DNA from: Tanytarsus gracilentus
Taxonomy: Eukaryota > Arthropoda > Insecta > Diptera > Chironomidae
Assembly (NCBI GenBank): GCA_038502055.1
Contig: JAXRKN010000040.1
Span: forward strand, 3,224,001-3,288,000
Direction: 5' to 3'
DNA: 64,000 nucleotides
In this document: one piece after another, positions 36,330-50,000 of the stretch
Position numbering within the stretch: position 1 is the first letter of the stretch
Layout of the letters: every line of letters begins with the position of its first letter
Program-made: the position numbers and the translations under genes
The notes under the pieces: generated by a model
Database searches by the model: none
What the model was told of the DNA's origin: nothing
The model's input: only the letters and a program-made list of their open reading frames with translations

Positions 36330-39300
36330 CTAAAATTTAAAATAATTTCAATATTTTGCCATGTATAAATTTACTCTATTAATTTTTTTAACGTTTTTAA
36401 AATCCTAATTATTAAAATATTAATGACCCAATTTTCAAGTGAGAGTTTTTAATTTTTGAGACAAAAAAAATCTAAAGAAACAGCTGACGTTTTGTGTAAA
36501 TTAAAGATGAGATATAAACTTGGATATATCTTTATAGTAATTTTCATTATAATTCTCCTGCTCGCATTCGTTTAACGTCACTCGTTGTCTACTATACAGA
36601 AAAAAAACTTTGTGAGCTCTCTAAAGAGAAATTTATTTGATCGAATAATACTCTCTTGTCATTCACGCTCATGAAGACTCGGGGAAAAACTTAACGAAAG
36701 AGAAAATAAGTTTTCTTTTCAGAAGGTTTAAGAGAAAGATGCGAGAGGAAATAAATGTAAAGATGGTGTGAGAAATAAAATTTGATTTTCTTATTGATGG
36801 GGACGAAAAAAATATAATCTTATTTTTCCATTCGAAAAGTTTGGTTTTTTAGACTTAAAAGAGTTCATAAATAAACTTTGGTTGTTAATTTAGTTTTTTC
36901 AAAGGTAATCAAAATATTAAAACTCGTGTTTACAACAGCTCTAATCATAAAGTGAAAAATAACTGTACGTTTAATTAACGCAGTGAATTTTGGTTGGCTT
37001 CATTAATGTTTTTTGATTTAAAATTGTTTTATTCATAATTTATTTCTTAAATATTTTTTTGATGAAACATGTAATGATTCTCATAAACTTATATAAATAT
37101 TTTTTGACACAAATGAGGGTATTTAAACCTTTGTCAGCCTTTTATAATGATAATATCTTTCAATGAATGTTTTTATTTCAGTATACGAATAATTCCTCTT
37201 AATTCTTTGCAATCTTTGAACTATAAAAATTTGCTTTTACCTCCTACGGTTATATCTAGCAAATTAATATCAACCTAATACCATTTAAGACTATAACTAA
37301 GGCTTGCTTTTACAAAAGCAATAAAATGCAAAAATTATGTACGTAGCTGAAAGAGTCTGGAAATAATTTTTTTTATAAAGACAATGAATTAAGACATAAA
37401 GCTTGAATCTGGCTGTGAAATGAAATTTAATTTGTGTGAGCAATAAAATGATGTCATAAAAAATCTAAATATATCCTTGCGCATTCAGACATAATAAGGA
37501 AAAAAGAAAAAAAATAGTATTTGGTGATTCTTTTATTGCTCCGTCGTAAAGGAATTGCAATCCTTTATTAATCATACCGAAAATGTTTGAAAAAACAGAT
37601 ACATGTGATGATGTTGATTAAAAAAGAATTTTACTACACATTTGTTTAATTAAATAATTTAAAGGAATTTTAGACTTATTTTTAGTTAATTAATTAATGA
37701 ATGGTGTCAACCTATACAAAGAATTTTTAATTAAAATGCTCGTTGAGATGCATGATTTACCTAATTAGATAGAACACGATGTTGATGTGAATCTGATAGT
37801 CATTTGTGAATTAAAAATTGATGTAAAATAAAGAATATATTTATTTCCTAAATTAATGACAAGCCTAATTTAATTAATAAGCTTAAATATTTTATGCTCA
37901 ATTTAAAAATCAATCTGAAATTATTTGAATTAATGAAACTAAAAATGAAATAAAGTGTGAAAGGGTGTAAGAAAACTTTTTTGATACTCTGATTTTATTT
38001 TCCTATTTGCTACGTCATCAGGATGGTTGCCATAGAGAGTGTTGCGTTGCTTTATGGGCAATTCTTAGGGGTCTTATTTAAGAGAAAATTAATTTTGAGC
38101 AAGTGTGATGAAAAAATAATCCTTTAAAAATTCTAAAACATGTAACTTTAAAAAAATTTTATATGTTGCTTTCTGAAGAATTCCCCTTATTTAATTATTT
38201 ATGCAAAAAGCACGCACGCAATTTTTTACTCATTCTATTTTATGAGAAAGCTCGTTTATAAGAAAGAATTTTTTTGAAAATAATTTGGAAAATTAAAAAT
38301 AAAAGACACGTTCAAATGTCTGGTAGTTTAATAGCATAAATGTATGCAAATATATTCACCTTTCTTTTTGTTACTTTAATCCTTGATTTACAAATGTTTG
38401 TTTAATTTATTGTTGATTTTTTCACTTAAACTGCAGGAAAGTCTATCTTCCGGCTCAACCATAAGAAAAAAATATGTTTTTAACCTTGCATTTTTCTTCT
38501 TTTTTTGATTATATGCGTCGGGCATAAGTAGATTTATTTATAAAAATTGTAGCACATATTCTGTTAAAAGAAAAATATTTATATCTTAACTTTTACAAGC
38601 TCATAAAAATTCCACTTTTTAATTTCTTTTCCACATCGAAATGAAACACATTAGTCATCAATCATCGTAACTAGCTCGTTATATGTGAGCAAAAAGTTTG
38701 TAGTAAAAGCAAATACACTTTTTATTTTCCTAAATGTCTTTTTTTGCTTTAATTTCTTCAGAGTAGACAGTAGAGCACAATTTTCCTGAATTTTTCCTTT
38801 TCTCCCTCTCTTTTTGTTGATTTCAACGTGTCAATTTAAAAAGTTTAATTAAAAAACTTTTTCGAAAAAAATCACTTCGTATAGAAAAAAAAACATAAAT
38901 TTATTATTAAAAAATGTCTGAACGTGTCAAAACATGATTTTTGCGTTTAACTAATAAGTATAGGTTTGAGTTTATTTTTTATATTGAGAAATAATAATAT
39001 AATAATTATAGAACTTTATTATATTCATAAAAATATGAGGTCAATTGATCACAAGAGCTTTTTATTTATTTTGTTGAAGTGTCATAAATAAAATTGGTTG
39101 GATTTAATTTTTGGTATTTTCAATCATCCTTATGTCTGCGTTAAAGCGACGGTCATTTTATTTTATTTCAAGATTTATATGCTTTAAAAAATATTATTCT
39201 TTCACATTTAATCGCTCTTTTTTTGCGGTTGGCTTCAATTTTGATTATAGAATAATGAAGGAAAAAAGCAAACACCATAGGAGAGTAGCTTTAATATTTA

Positions 39301-41582
39301 TTTTAATGATGATGATGACGTTGATGATGCCATAACAATATTTGTAGCTTTATAATCTTTTTCCCGACTTGAATTACCGAAAAGCAGAAGCTAACTAAAG
39401 AAAATTCTGTGAAAATGAGAGAAATATATAGCAGGAAAAACCATTTTTAACGAAAATTCGAAGTAATTCCGAGAGAGAAGCGAAAAAAAAGAGAGAAAAT
39501 AACTTTCAGAGAGAAAAATAACTGAGAGAATTTTCTGATAAAAATACAAAGTATTGACGAAAAAGCTTTTTATGCCATATTAAATTGCTATTTGTCGAAA
39601 GTGGAATGCTTTGAACTTTTTTCTTTTGTTTTATTAGTTTTTTTCTTTCCCATTTCTCTTAATTTAGGAATCAAAATTGTTTATTGAGGATGAAGTTGTT
39701 TATCTTACTTTTGTATAAAGTGTTCCCTATAATGCGTTCCTCTTCTCTTTAGACTAATAAAAATTTTATTTCTACATACTTGAACCATGTACAGTTTTAA
39801 AATTTGCTTTTCTCAATTCTCATGACTTATTTTCATTAAATAATTTTTTTAAATTCTAAATTTAATTTACATGAAATTGAAACAAAAAAAATGCATATGT
39901 TTCAAAAATCATTCTCATGTTACCATTTTTTTTATTGCCTCAGAAAAACATAATGAAAATTTATGAAAAGGTCTCAACTAACTTTTCCTCCATCTCACAT
40001 CATGACAGAGGATTTTAATTAATATCATATCAAGTAACTTGATAAATTAATTGCGATCTGGTATCAGCAAAAAAATGTGGTCCTCTACTTAATCTTTATA
40101 TTACCATAAGAGCATGTAGAAACTCATTTACTAAATAAATGATTAAATTTGTTAAGTAAACTTTAGGGTTTTCATAGGTCGATTAAATGTTATTTCTAAA
40201 AATTGTCAAAATTTAATTTAATTAACTTTTTCTTTGCACTTCTGGTTGGGCACCTCTTTCGCTTCTTAACTACAAAACCCTTAAGTCTTATTAATTTTCT
40301 TGATGGTGCATTTCTTCATTTCGTGAATATAAATCTTTATTGCCATCCCCGCCTGGCACTTATATAGTGTGACGTATATACTGAGAGAAAAAAATGTGTA
40401 TTTTATCTAAAACATGGGCAAAGAGAGATGGATTTACACGCTTATTCGTTTATCACATCTCAAGATTCTGTTTTTCCTCAAAGTAAGATTCTTGTGCTCC
40501 TTATCAAAAAACCATTTAGAAGTGTAATAAATTAACTGTTTTTGCTTTCCATATGCTTTTAAAATTTTTAGTTAAAGCGGTTGATTAATCTCTTTTTTCT
40601 GTCTGATATTTCTGTAAACACTTTGAACATGAACGTTGTTTCGCGAAGGCCACCCGAAATGAACTGTGGAAATGTTACATTTATTTCTTCACAGCTTTTT
40701 TTTATGAAAAATTTGAGAACATCACAAGCAGAGATAAAGAGAGAGCGAGAAAGCGACGTCATCTAAAAATAGATAAGATTATTATCGCAATACTAAAAAC
40801 GTCCCTGAGCATCGCCGAAGATGCTGATAAAAAATTTGTTATGAATAAAAAGTTTTGATTAAATTTTATTATTATAATAATTTTGTTATCCAAAAGTATT
40901 CTTGAAATAAAGTCGTAAATATTCATTTTTGAATGATTTATGTTTAATTTTTAAAATAAATTAATTAGCTTTATCAAAATGCACTCATTCAAATTTTGTT
41001 CAAAGGCCCGAAAACGTCTCGTTTTCTACAAATTTTGCATGTTAACATGCTTTCATATGATTGTATTTCACTCCTTTGTTGAATATCATAATAGTGCAAT
41101 GTTTTACATAAAGGATGCATAAAGAGAACGGAAGTAAAAGGGTAGTTTAATTTCCTATAGCTATGTGTGGAAAATTATTTAATGGTTTTAACATGTTTAT
41201 AATGTAGTTTAATGTGTCACCAGACGATAGAAAACAAATTTTAATTGTGTATAAAGCTCTTAATTACAAACGATTAAAAGCTCCTAAGTACAAGAGAAAA
41301 TTTATTGATCGATTCAAATTAAAACATTTTTTCTCCGATTAATAAAAGAGGTTTGACTCTTGAATATTCCAAAAAAAATTAAGTTTTTCTTTAAGAAAAT
41401 CATTTTTCAGTTGATATGAATTTTTCCCGAGATTGATTTTGACAAACGAATAAATAACGGTTAACAGAAATTTAAATGTTCGGATAAATAATATATTTTG
41501 TGTCTTGGCTGAAATTGGATCGTGTCTCGTATAGTTCGTCGTGAAAAAAATCGAATCGAGAAAAATTGAAATAAACTTTTTA
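36330..41582. other. Gene-poor region upstream of DGK and COX6A
   Basis: More than 5 kb of AT-rich DNA between divergent gene starts. It should include both promoters and any non-coding first exons of DGK. Open frames are short; the one near 39111-39335 is Phe-rich and ends in a Met run from an ATGATG repeat, and looks like chance. No RNA gene or mobile element is recognised. Confidence 0.55.
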
Positions 41583-42196
41583 ATGGCTTCGCAAGTTCTT
41601 AAACGAGGCATTCAAACGGCCGCAACAAACCTTTCCAACCACGGAACTGCTGCCACAGCTGGACATGGAGGTAATTAATGAAACTCGCGTTTTTTGATTG
41701 CATAATTTCATTCAGTGATAAATTTAATAATTTTATTTTTTAAGTTTTAATTCAATATTCTTTGAAAGAAACGATTTCAGAATTTTTTATTAATACTAAA
41801 TTATACTGTTAAAGTATCCAAAATTTAAGTGACAACTGAATTCGACAATTTTCAACATCGCACTGGATCTCACGTATGCTCGTATTTTTTTTTTCATTTT
41901 AGGTGGAGGCTACAAATTGTGGAAACGCTTGTCTTTCTTCGTTGCACTTCCAGCTGTCGGAGTTTGCATGCTCAACACATACTTGGAACACGAAAAAGCT
42001 GGCCATCATCGTCCGCCATACGTTCCTTATGAATACATGAGAATGCGCACCAAAAGATTCCCATGGGGTGACGGAAATCATAGCTTGTTCCACGTAAGAT
42101 TCATTTAAAATACTTTCTATTACTCTGTCATAAATTTGAATTTTTTAGAACCCACACATGAACGCCCTCCCCGAAGGATATGAGGATGAACATTAA
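41583..42196 (+). CDS. COX6A: Cytochrome c oxidase subunit 6A, mitochondrial
   Basis: Three exons: 41583-41670, 41903-42093 and 42149-42196, giving 108 residues, the usual length. A basic, Ser/Thr/Ala-rich presequence (MASQVLKRGIQTAATN) targets the mitochondrion. Then comes the family core: LWKRLSFFVALPAVGVCMLN with a single membrane helix, and the intermembrane-space part HHRPPYVPYEYMRMRTKRFP, WGDGNHSLFHNPHMN and LPEGYEDEH. It is a nuclear-encoded regulatory subunit of respiratory complex IV in the inner membrane; the fly counterpart is called levy. AATAAA at 42317-42322 gives a short 3' UTR. No anomalies are seen. Confidence 0.97.
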
Positions 42197-44046
42197 ACAG
42201 CATTCAAAGAGTCATTCTATAGTAAGACTTAAACTTCTGGATATAAAGTCTACATTTTCCAAATCCGCTTAATTAAAGAAATGTAAAGTGAGTGTGAAGA
42301 GGAGAACGTTTAAATTCAATAAATGAAAATTCTACTTCAAAATTTCAATTTTTATTTTTTAGTAATTAAAAGTTACAGTTCTTAACTTAAACCACGCTGA
42401 AACGCTGAAAAATGTTTCACGGACGTATGAATGTTTTTAAAAAATTAATTGTTAAAAATTTTCTTCAAAACGAAAGGTGATGAAAGAAAATTCAATAAAC
42501 TCATTAAAGTCCCATAAGCAAAACATAAAAGAATCCATAATTTTTTGTATATAGAAAAATTCAACTTTTGATCCAGTCGCTGGGATTTTCTGTGTGAGAA
42601 CGTAACATTTAAGTTTTAGAATCAGATTACTAGTGCTGTTCTAAAATTGCGTTATAACTTTATAAAATGGGCTCGAGGGATTCTTAATTATTATTGACCT
42701 ATTGATAGCAAATCTTTTCATCTCTTTATATTTTTCATGTGAACAAGCACTTAAAATATTTTCATACTCGACTGATATATTAATTAGAAAAAATTTGTTA
42801 TGTTTTAACATGAAAAGCAGATAATGTAAACAGAAATCCATCTCTGTCTTCTGTAACTGCATTAAGCACTACGCATGTCCAAAAAAAGTGAATATTCTCT
42901 CATTTTTTTCTCGAAAACCATCGAGAAGAAAATTCCCACCGCATTGATAAGAACAGTGTAGACGTTAGCTCAAGATAGACGTTTTTCGTGAACTTCTCAA
43001 TATTTTTTTCTTTCATCTATAAATAGTAGTATGATTGGTGGTGGGGTGTAGTGTACAAGTGAAAAAAGAACAAGGATTAAAAAATTATTTTCCTTCCCGT
43101 AATTTGTGGCAATTCTGTGTAAATTTAAAAGCATCACTTTCAAATAAAAATTTTAAAGTTCATTCTCTAGCTTTGTTGAGCTTTCGACTATTAATGGATA
43201 TTTTAAGAAAATGAAATATTTTAAGTTTAAATAATTTTAACAATACATCACTGCATGTTTGAATAACCGTTGAAAAAAATATGTAAAAGAAAAAATAATG
43301 AAGAAGAAAATATTTCAAAAATATCTAAAGCTGTTTAGAAAAATCATTTTACCTTCTTAAATTCCAAATGTAAATTTCTCAGATCCTTCTAATGCACAAC
43401 GCGGAATTCCAATTCACCGAAGAACTTTTTTAGTCATAAGAATTTTATGTAAATTATTCTGCGACACGATATCAAGTCAAAAAAAAATTCTCAACGATGT
43501 TCAGTTTCGTGCCTGAGAATTTTATGATCATCATTCATTGCTTGCTCCTGTTTCGCAAATTTATGAGCAAGGAAAAATATAAAAAATTACTTTGAAAATC
43601 AGACCTTATTTTCTCTCAATTTTCGCATCTCAAGCACTTAGCTTACTACAACAAATTTTTTACATTTGATGCACAAAAGTTTAAAGATTTAAAATAATAA
43701 AATATATCAATTTTCATTCAAAATACAGGAAGCGTGCAAAAATCTTATGAAGATAAACACAATTATAGACGAATTTGTCACTGTAAAAAAGTTGCTAACA
43801 ATGATAAAGTGAAGTTGAGTTCATAACGCGATATTGAAGAAAAAAGCTAACAATCATAAAGAGGATACATAGAGAAAGTCCAACTTGTGTAACTGTTCAA
43901 GTGTTTTTCAGTGAAGGAGAAACCACATGAAACTTGATGATATGTACTTATGTTCATCCTAAGAGTTGTTGAAGGAGAGAAAAAAATAATAAGTTATTCA
44001 CAATCTTTATATATAACAAACAAGAGTGAAGGAAAAGTTTTTCATC
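42197..44046. other. Intergenic DNA
   Basis: Contains the COX6A poly(A) signal (42317-42322) and the presumed promoter and 5' UTR of the DPP10-like gene at the right end. No supported exon; the minus-strand frame near 42641-42862 has no recognisable features. Confidence 0.6.
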
Positions 44047-47000
44047 ATGAACAGCGTCCAAAGTTCTTCGGGTCATACATCATCACTTAACAAGAAAAAA
44101 GACTCTCAATTTGAGGTAAGAACAGATTTTGTGTTGATGATAATTTAAAAAAAATATTTGGACAAACCAGAAAAGGTGTTAACATCCTTAAATAATGCCA
44201 CACGAGCATGGCGATATGAACAAATTAGATGGCAATCATGCAAATTTAAAGACATATCATGGTCTTCTGATATTGCTTTCGAGCGTATGTTTTACGTTTT
44301 CATTTTGCCCTTTATACATTCACATCCATATATTGTGCAATATCTTTTAGATTTTCATCTTGTTGGTTCCGACGTTTTCACACACATAAAAAGTTTTCTA
44401 CTTTTTCTCTTTCCTCTTTCTCTCTCATTCACCCACACGAGTTCAGCACGTTTGCGTATCCTTCACGAGACAGAAAAAATAAATATTTATAACGATGAAA
44501 GTCTCTACTTATTGTGGAAGAAAAATAATTCAATAAATTTAGCTTTCCTTACATTTAGAAGTGGCCATACACGCATAAAACGAAACTTTAATATATATTA
44601 AAATAAGCGTCATCATGGGAGAAGCCCGAGTGTTCGAAAATAGATGGTGAAAGTCTTAATGATGATTGCTATTGAATGGAAATTGAAAATTTTATATCAA
44701 AAAGTTGAGTTGAAGATTTTTTCACGTTAGCAAATTTTATATTTTTGCACCAAAATTAATCAATCTTTTGAAGTGATTCACTTAATAAAAGTTCACCAGC
44801 ACGTCTAGCGCAGCTATAGTTTAATTGGCAAATAACACAAAGTTAAAATGACATAATAAAGTCGAATCCACAATAAACCAAGGGCACGGAGGAGCGAATA
44901 TAATTGCCAAGGATGGAACGGAACGTCCCCACAGAGAGCAATCGGTTCTTAATAAGAAAAACTTTATTGGCCTTCTCGCTGACTAAGCACGTTGCAAGAG
45001 GCGTAAAGAAGTGTGAGGGAAAACGGAAAATGCAAGCTCGACATTTCTTCATCAAGAGAATGTCGCTAACAGAAGTCAAACTTTATTTCATTTCATTTTT
45101 TGCTTCATGAACTTAATTTAATTGCGAGATTCTTTCTTCCTCAATGGTTAACCAATGCCACATTGCCACCGTAATTTAAGCCTTCCACAAATTCTATTAA
45201 ATGCATGCTGGTGACATGAAAAAAGTTATTTCCGTTTTGTTTTTTATTAATTTGTTTTTTTTTTATCTAAAAAAAGCTTTTAGAAATAAAATTTACTCGG
45301 AGGCGGAGGTTAAAAAACTTTCTTTGCTTTGCAGAGTTTTGTAAATTTAACTAAAATGTTTGGAAGTTGTTTGAGTCTGCTCAATTTATTTAAACATTCC
45401 TCAGGCTTCAAAAAGGTCAACATTTTTATCGTGGTTAAGAAACAATTTTTTACGGAAAGTATTTAAACAAAATTTGACTTGAGATTATATTTCATACAAA
45501 AGTTACATTTTCTGTGCGATTTCAGATGACTTGCAAATTTCAACATTCCCTCTCCAAAGTCACGGAACAAAAATAATTTGTATCCGACAAGCATGAAGTG
45601 TGAGCTTTCCATATTTTATTAATTTCTTGAACTTGATTTTTTATTGAATGGTTTTCTTTCATAAACGGATCCTAAAATTTTAATATTAACTTATATCTAA
45701 ATTATAATTAATCAATTTCTGAATAACAACAATTTTTTTTCTTTATTTTAATTTTTGCAAAAGTAATTTTTAAGCTTTTTCAAAATAAATTTAATAAACA
45801 GATACAAAAAAATAAGAATCCTAAAATTTCGGGAAATGAAAATAAATGTTTTGATTAAGTTTAATGGTGAAAACTCCATGGTTGTAATTTTAATGCAATT
45901 ACAAGTTGCCACGTTCTGCTTGATCCAATTCAATGGCTTCGAAAAGTGCCTTGAAATTTCCAGCACCAAAACCCTGCGATATAAAAATAATTCTATTGTA
46001 TTGGCATAATTTTTAGCGGACCTTTGGATGATTAAATTCTCTCAGCAAATTTATATAAAAATGAATGAAAGCATTTAAATTTTTAGCTATGAGAAAATTT
46101 TGAAAGCTTTTTAAAAATTTCATCAACACATTTCTAAGTTTTTTTCTTCAAAATGTTTCTAACTCGTGTTGAGGATTTTCGTTGCTTATAGTAAAGTTTT
46201 CGCTAAGCTTTTAAGGATGTATCTAAATTCGCTGAACTCATGCAAGTTTTCATCTAAATAGCTAAAAGTTGAGTAAATTAATTCAATCAAACTCACCGAA
46301 TGGTTTCGGCGTTGAATAACTTCGATAAACAGTGTTGGGCGATCTTGCATATTTTTAGTAAAGATCTGCAGCAAATATCCATTTTCATCATAATCGATTA
46401 GAATTTTCAACTTCTTGAGGACTGCCAAATCCTCTTTAATGGCAAAGTTGTCGGATTTCAAGCGTTTTTCCAATAAATCATAATATGCATCGGGAATGGT
46501 TAAAAATTCTTGACCACGCTCTTTCAATTTCGTTATGGTATCGATGATGTCACTGGTATTAAGTGCTATATGCTGTACTCCTCCAGTTGCATAGTAATCG
46601 ATATATTCTTGAATTTGTGACTTTTTCTTTCCATTTGCCGGCTCATTAATCGGCATCTTGATGGTTTCTTCATAATTCGTAACGACAATGGAACGTAAAG
46701 CGGAGTATTCGGTATGAATTTGAGAATCATCGACTGACCAGAATCGATGGAACATTAAGCAGCGCACATACCATTCAACAACATTTTCCATGTGATGATC
46801 AGGCTGATTTCCAACAATGTGGTCAATAAACTGAAGATTTGCTTTGGGAAGCTTGGTCAATAAAACATCATCGCGAGAATAGTGTGGCTGATAGCCGGGC
46901 AAGAAAACCCCTTTATAATTTTTCCGTTCAACAAGAGTATGGGTCGTGTCTCCGAACTAAAAAAAATCATGATTATAATTTTGTTGTTAACGTAATAAAA

Positions 47001-50000
47001 AATAAAAAATTACAGTTTTTAGCAGAGCAAAGCGAACAGTTCCATTCTCATCCGACTCCTCCCAAATGTCACGAACAATTTTTGCACCACGTTCTCGTGC
47101 GCGATTAACGATAACATCTAAATCTTCAACGGCAAACGAAATATCCTTAGCACCATCACCATGCTTAATTATGTGGCTTCCAAATTCAAAATTGTCTTGA
47201 AAAATAAAAGAATAAAAAATATTTGAAATTTTCGAGAGCAATGTCATAAAATTCTAATATCTTACCGGTATCGTAAGGCGAAACGAAAACAAAAATAATC
47301 TGCGAGCATTCGTTGAGATCGTTAAAGCAAGTTGCCGCGATGGAGATAAAATTATAAATTTGCATAAATTATTACCTGATTTTGTTTCACGACATGTCTA
47401 GCAAATTGTCGGGATCCAGTTTCTAAACCTTGATACGCTAGGTATTCAAATCCCAACCGTGTTGTGTAATAAGATGCAGCTTGCTTCGCGTTGCCAACCC
47501 AAAAGGTTATATGATCAAACGCCAAAAACTTACCTCCATCAGGCTAATAAGGTTTAAAGCTCAAATCATTTTTCTCATTTAATAACTCATGCTTGATTAA
47601 CTTACCTTTGGTCCTTTATCGGTGTATGTTGTCTAATGTAAGAAAAACTCGTCAATAAAAATCCGTTTTTGAATCACTTTAAACTCACCATTTTCACAAA
47701 CTCTTATTTCCACTTAACTTTTTCTTTAAATCCCTCCAGAAGCCAAATCAATACTGAAAAGCTTCTGAAAGCAACACATCTTTTTATCCTCGAGCGAAAA
47801 AATATTCTAGCAAGTTTTTACTCAACAAGTTTTGTTTGTTGCGAAAGTGGTTTTTGATCATCCGATCTGGTTGATTTGAATATTATTGCATTTTTATAAC
47901 CAGTTTATAGAAATAAATAAGCACAAACAAAATTTTTGTCAATAGGAATCTTGATTAGAGGCTCGTCTCAGGCACCGTGACGTGTTAAAACTGAGTCGTC
48001 TTGTGAAGTGTTTACATTTTTTTACGATGTAAGCTTATGTGCTATTTTCTATGTTTATTATATATTTCCATATAATTAAAGGGGGAAACTTTTTAAATAA
48101 ATTGTAAAAGTAAACTCGTTCCATTTTTCTAAAACATATAGTTTAAAATAAAAATTTTATCCAAATGTAAAAATTCAAATTTTATCTTTTTTAAGATTTT
48201 AACCTTATCAATTTTAAAAATAATTTATTTTTCATAAAATTTATGGTTTTTAAAATTTGTCTGTGTCAATCTACAAAACCATCTTGCTCGTTTGTTCGAG
48301 AAGTACGCCACGGCAGGAGGAGACAAGTGATAGTGAAATTTATCGTCAATTCAATTGTTATTTTTATTGCTGTTTTTATGACCACTGCTTTCAATGGCTC
48401 CTGCAATAAAAGACTAACCAATTTTTCATATCTTTCACTTAGTGCTTTAAAGTTTTAACTTGATGACGGTGAAACATAAATGTAACAGTTGAGGATAAAA
48501 AAATTCCAGATTTGTCTTTTAATTTTGGTTAAGATTTATTTTCAAAAAAAAATATTCTGTCAAAAATAAGTAAATTTCACTAAAATACTTTATCTACTTT
48601 ATTCACTTCATTCAATTCATTGCAATGCAATGTTAAAAAATTATTCTACCCAATTAATTGATATCTTAAGGATGTTAGCGTTGAAGGAAAAGAAATTAAT
48701 AAGAGTTTAAGGAATTCCCACTGCGAGGGTTCTTAATAAAACGCCCCATAAAAAAAGTAATTAAGATAAAATATATTCATGACTTTTCTTCTTTTAATTT
48801 AGGAGCTCGCGATATCATCAACTGAGAAAAGGAACTGGCGTGGAATTTGTATAGCTTTACTCGTCATTTCCGCAGTTTTATCAATTATAGTTTTTTCGAT
48901 ATTTCTAATGTCACCAGGTTTGTAAAATTTGTCTATTAATTCGGGAAAATTAATTTTATTCTATTAAAAAATATTTTCCATTTTTCTTCAAATGATTCAA
49001 CAACTTTTAGAAATCGAGGATAACAGAATTTATGGGAGGCGTGTACTTTTATCGGACATCTATGATGACTCGCTTAAATGGAAGCGCTTCAATGGTTCTT
49101 GGATAAGTGGTGAGAAGTTTCTGGCAAACATCGAGATCTAAAACTAAAATTAAGCATAAAATATTTCATATTTGTCACCAAGTTGAAGTGACGTAAAAAT
49201 TTTAGGCTAAAATATTTTAATTTAGGCTAAAATATAAATTTAAAATTATAATTCATAACGCTTATAATAAAAATCCTGGCACAATGACGATATGAACTAT
49301 TTTTGAGCATACTTATCGTTAGCATAATGATTATCATCTTCTTCGTCATTATCATGTCATCATTGTTAAAGTTTTTCCTTTTATCTTTCTCTTTTTCGCT
49401 TTTGACTACTGTCTCCATCGTCGCCTAAAAAAGATAAAGAATTTATCTTCAGAAATCTTCAAAATGGAATATCTTTGTTTAACGCCGAGACATTAGAGAC
49501 ACAAGTTTTAATGGATAATTCATCGTTTGTAAGTCAAAATTAATTTTATACAGTTTGAATAGATTATCATTTAATTTTGTATGATGAGGGGATTTGGAAA
49601 AATTGTGCAACGTTCGTTAATTTTTTTTAGCAATTTTCACTTTAAAAGTTAAACAATTTGTAAGAAAAAATCTTCTCATGTATTATTTATGAAGTAAAAA
49701 CCCTTAAGGAGCGATGATAAAAGCTTATTGATAAATTACCCTAATTTTCCCCCATTGTGAGAAACTTGCCATTTATTTTTAAGATCTTCATAAATTAATT
49801 AAACTCAATTTTGCAATTATTCGCTAACATTAAAATATATAAAAGCTATCATAATTAACTTTTTCCTCTCACCGCCTTTTTCATTTTATTAATTAAAAAT
49901 TCATTGTGCTAATCAAGTCTTTCGCAAACGATTCTTTAAAAAAACAAAGCTCCCTTCATTTTCCTTCTCATTTAAATCCATTAATTTAAAATATAGGAAT

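Noticed and set aside
44780..44830. Possible tRNA-like segment (CAGCACGTCTAGCGC...)
   Set aside because: Could not form the acceptor and T arms; no GTTCGA box or internal promoter pair. No tRNA found anywhere in the window.
48243..48458. 71-codon plus-strand frame between HPD and DPP10-like exon 2
   Set aside because: No similarity, and no clean acceptor/donor pair to include it between the first two DPP10-like exons, which already join in phase.
49227..49418. Minus-strand frame rich in Lys, Met and Ile
   Set aside because: Lies in a DPP10-like intron and comes from an ATC/TCAT-rich tract; no domain or splice support.
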